Made by a program: the position numbers and the translations under genes. From NCBI GenBank assembly GCA_016873405.1, contig VGXH01000061.1, forward strand, positions 1-8,499: a DNA stretch of 8,499 bases, given 5' to 3'. The DNA is from a bacterium. GTDB taxonomy: Bacteria > Krumholzibacteriota > Krumholzibacteria > LZORAL124-64-63. Below are positions 7,862-8,499 of this stretch, piece after piece; position 1 is the first letter of the stretch; every line of letters begins with the position of its first letter. A model generated the notes under the pieces. It ran no database searches, was not told where the DNA came from, and saw only the letters and a program-made list of their open reading frames with translations.

Positions 7862-7866
7862 GGAGG
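7862..7866 (+). promoter_or_regulatory. Ribosome binding site of the last gene
   Basis: GGAGG (extended GGAGGAG, 7862-7868) lies 5 nt before the ATG at 7872. This strong match is key support for a gene that runs off the window edge with no visible stop. Confidence 0.65.
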
Positions 7867-7871
7867 AGACG

Positions 7872-8499
7872 ATGTCGACGAAGTCCGCTATCACCACGGC
7901 CGCGTCCGTCGCGGCGCGCGCGACGGCGCTGATCACGTTGGCGGTCGCCGGCCCGGCCGCGGGCGCCCAGCCGGGGCCGCCGTCCCTGCCGGAACCGCGC
8001 GCCGACGCGGCGCCGCTGCTGCTGCCGCGCGAGGGCGGCGCATCGCTGGGCAGCCTGACCGTGGAGGGCACCAGCGCGATCCGCATCCGCTTCGAGCGGC
8101 CGGCGCTGCGCCTGGACCTCGATCCGCTGTCGGCGCCCGGGCTGGCCGTGAGCGCGCCGATCGACGTCCTCGACCGCGTGGCCTGGGATCCGGCGCGGCC
8201 GCTGCTGCTGGCCTCGGCCGCCGAACGGTCGACGCGGACGCCGCGACCCTGGCTCACCGCGTTCGCCACCGGTTCGCTGGCCCGCCTCAGGCCCGACCTG
8301 AAGGGCGTCGCGCGCTGGCAGATGGAGATCGTCGCCGCGGGCGGCACCGTGGTCGGCACGCGCGCGGGAGACGGCGCCCCGCCACGCGAGATTCCCTGGG
8401 ACGGCCTGTGCGACGACGGCGCGCCGGCCGCGGCGGGCCTGGTCTGCTCGCACGTGCTGATCGCGCGCGACAAGGCCGGCAACACGCGTCGCTTCGGGG
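7872..8499 (+). CDS. Exported protein with FlgD-like Ig domain (3' end missing)
   Basis: From the ATG at 7872 the frame is open through the end of the window, giving at least 209 residues. The N terminus is a Sec signal peptide: K4, a hydrophobic stretch at about 17-29 and an A-G-A site at 30-32 followed by Gln. A Pro-rich segment follows. Residues 58-145 are probably beta-rich with no family I recognise. Residues 149-208 match the FlgD-like Ig pattern: W-Q-M-E-I-V, G-G-T-V-V-G, then P-W-D-G-L-C-D-D-G, an A-G-L strand, and A-R-D-K-A-G-N. C180 and C192 lie within this domain and could form a disulfide. The gene starts 23 nt after the TonB gene, so it is probably co-transcribed and may be the periplasmic or outer-membrane partner of the motor. 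An OmpA/Pal-like peptidoglycan-binding domain could lie beyond the edge, but nothing here shows it. Confidence 0.8.
   Translation, partial: MSTKSAITTAASVAARATALITLAVAGPAAGAQPGPPSLPEPRADAAPLLLPREGGASLGSLTVEGTSAIRIRFERPALRLDLDPLSAPGLAVSAPIDVLDRVAWDPARPLLLASAAERSTRTPRPWLTAFATGSLARLRPDLKGVARWQMEIVAAGGTVVGTRAGDGAPPREIPWDGLCDDGAPAAAGLVCSHVLIARDKAGNTRRFG

Larger units (their letters stand above)
873..8499 (+). other. Probable single operon: PorV-like, TPR, ExbB, ExbD, ExbD, TonB, FlgD-Ig protein
   Basis: All seven genes are co-directional. Junctions are -4, +42, -4, +1, -4 and +23 nt (negative means overlap). No promoter-like AT-rich stretch is visible in any gap, and no intrinsic terminator with a T-run is seen. 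The gene at the left edge ends 13 nt before the first of these and may belong to the same transcript. The largest gap (42 nt) holds a hairpin, which could split expression between the PorV/TPR part and the motor part. Confidence 0.7.

Noticed and set aside
7820..8485. Antisense open frame over the last gene
   Set aside because: The + strand frame from 7872 has a strong ribosome binding site, signal peptide and FlgD-like domain, so the antisense frame is a shadow.

Overview
This 8.5 kb window is very GC-rich and strongly biased to G or C at third codon positions. It holds a nearly gap-free run of genes, all on the + strand. There are no tRNA or rRNA genes, insertion sequences, CRISPR arrays or obvious promoters. 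The gene content is a PorV/PorQ-type outer-membrane protein, exported proteins with C-terminal FlgD-like Ig domains (one with a YPNPF motif), and a Ton/Tol-type motor. That combination points to a Gram-negative member of the Fibrobacterota-Chlorobiota-Bacteroidota-related candidate phyla (for example the Eisenbacteria, Krumholzibacteriota or Latescibacterota type). The phylum guess is an inference from gene content and composition, not a phylogenetic result.

Layout: (1) 2-859, the 3' end of a secreted multi-Ig protein with a Big-1-like domain and a C-terminal FlgD-like sorting-type domain. (2) 873-2129, a PorV/PorQ-family protein with an extra FlgD-like Ig domain after the barrel. (3) 2126-5218, a 1030-residue periplasmic TPR protein. 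(4) 5261-5980, an ExbB/TolQ/MotA-family channel. (5) and (6) 5977-6393 and 6395-6823, two different ExbD/TolR-family proteins. (7) 6820-7848, a TonB-family protein. (8) 7872 to the window edge, the 5' part of another exported protein with a FlgD-like Ig domain. The last gene has no stop codon inside the window and is easily overlooked.

Three junctions are ATGA stop/start overlaps of 4 nt (PorV/TPR, ExbB/ExbD1, ExbD2/TonB), one gap is 1 nt, and the others are 13, 42 and 23 nt. The whole stretch therefore looks like one operon whose promoter lies upstream of the window. The two larger gaps near the motor genes (5219-5260 and 7849-7871) lie at GC-rich hairpins without a T-tract.

Working model (inference): ExbB and the two ExbDs form a proton-driven inner-membrane motor. 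TonB, or TonB together with the TPR protein, carries force or contacts across the periplasm. The PorV-like protein and the flanking FlgD-Ig proteins are the outer-membrane or surface partners. The system is Ton-like in its transducer and Tol-Pal-like in carrying a periplasmic TPR protein, but no TonB-dependent receptor, TolB or Pal gene is seen here. The most notable points are the linkage of a PorV-like protein to an ExbBDD-TonB motor, the two unequal ExbDs, and the PorV barrel whose terminal beta-signal is buried by a C-terminal fusion.
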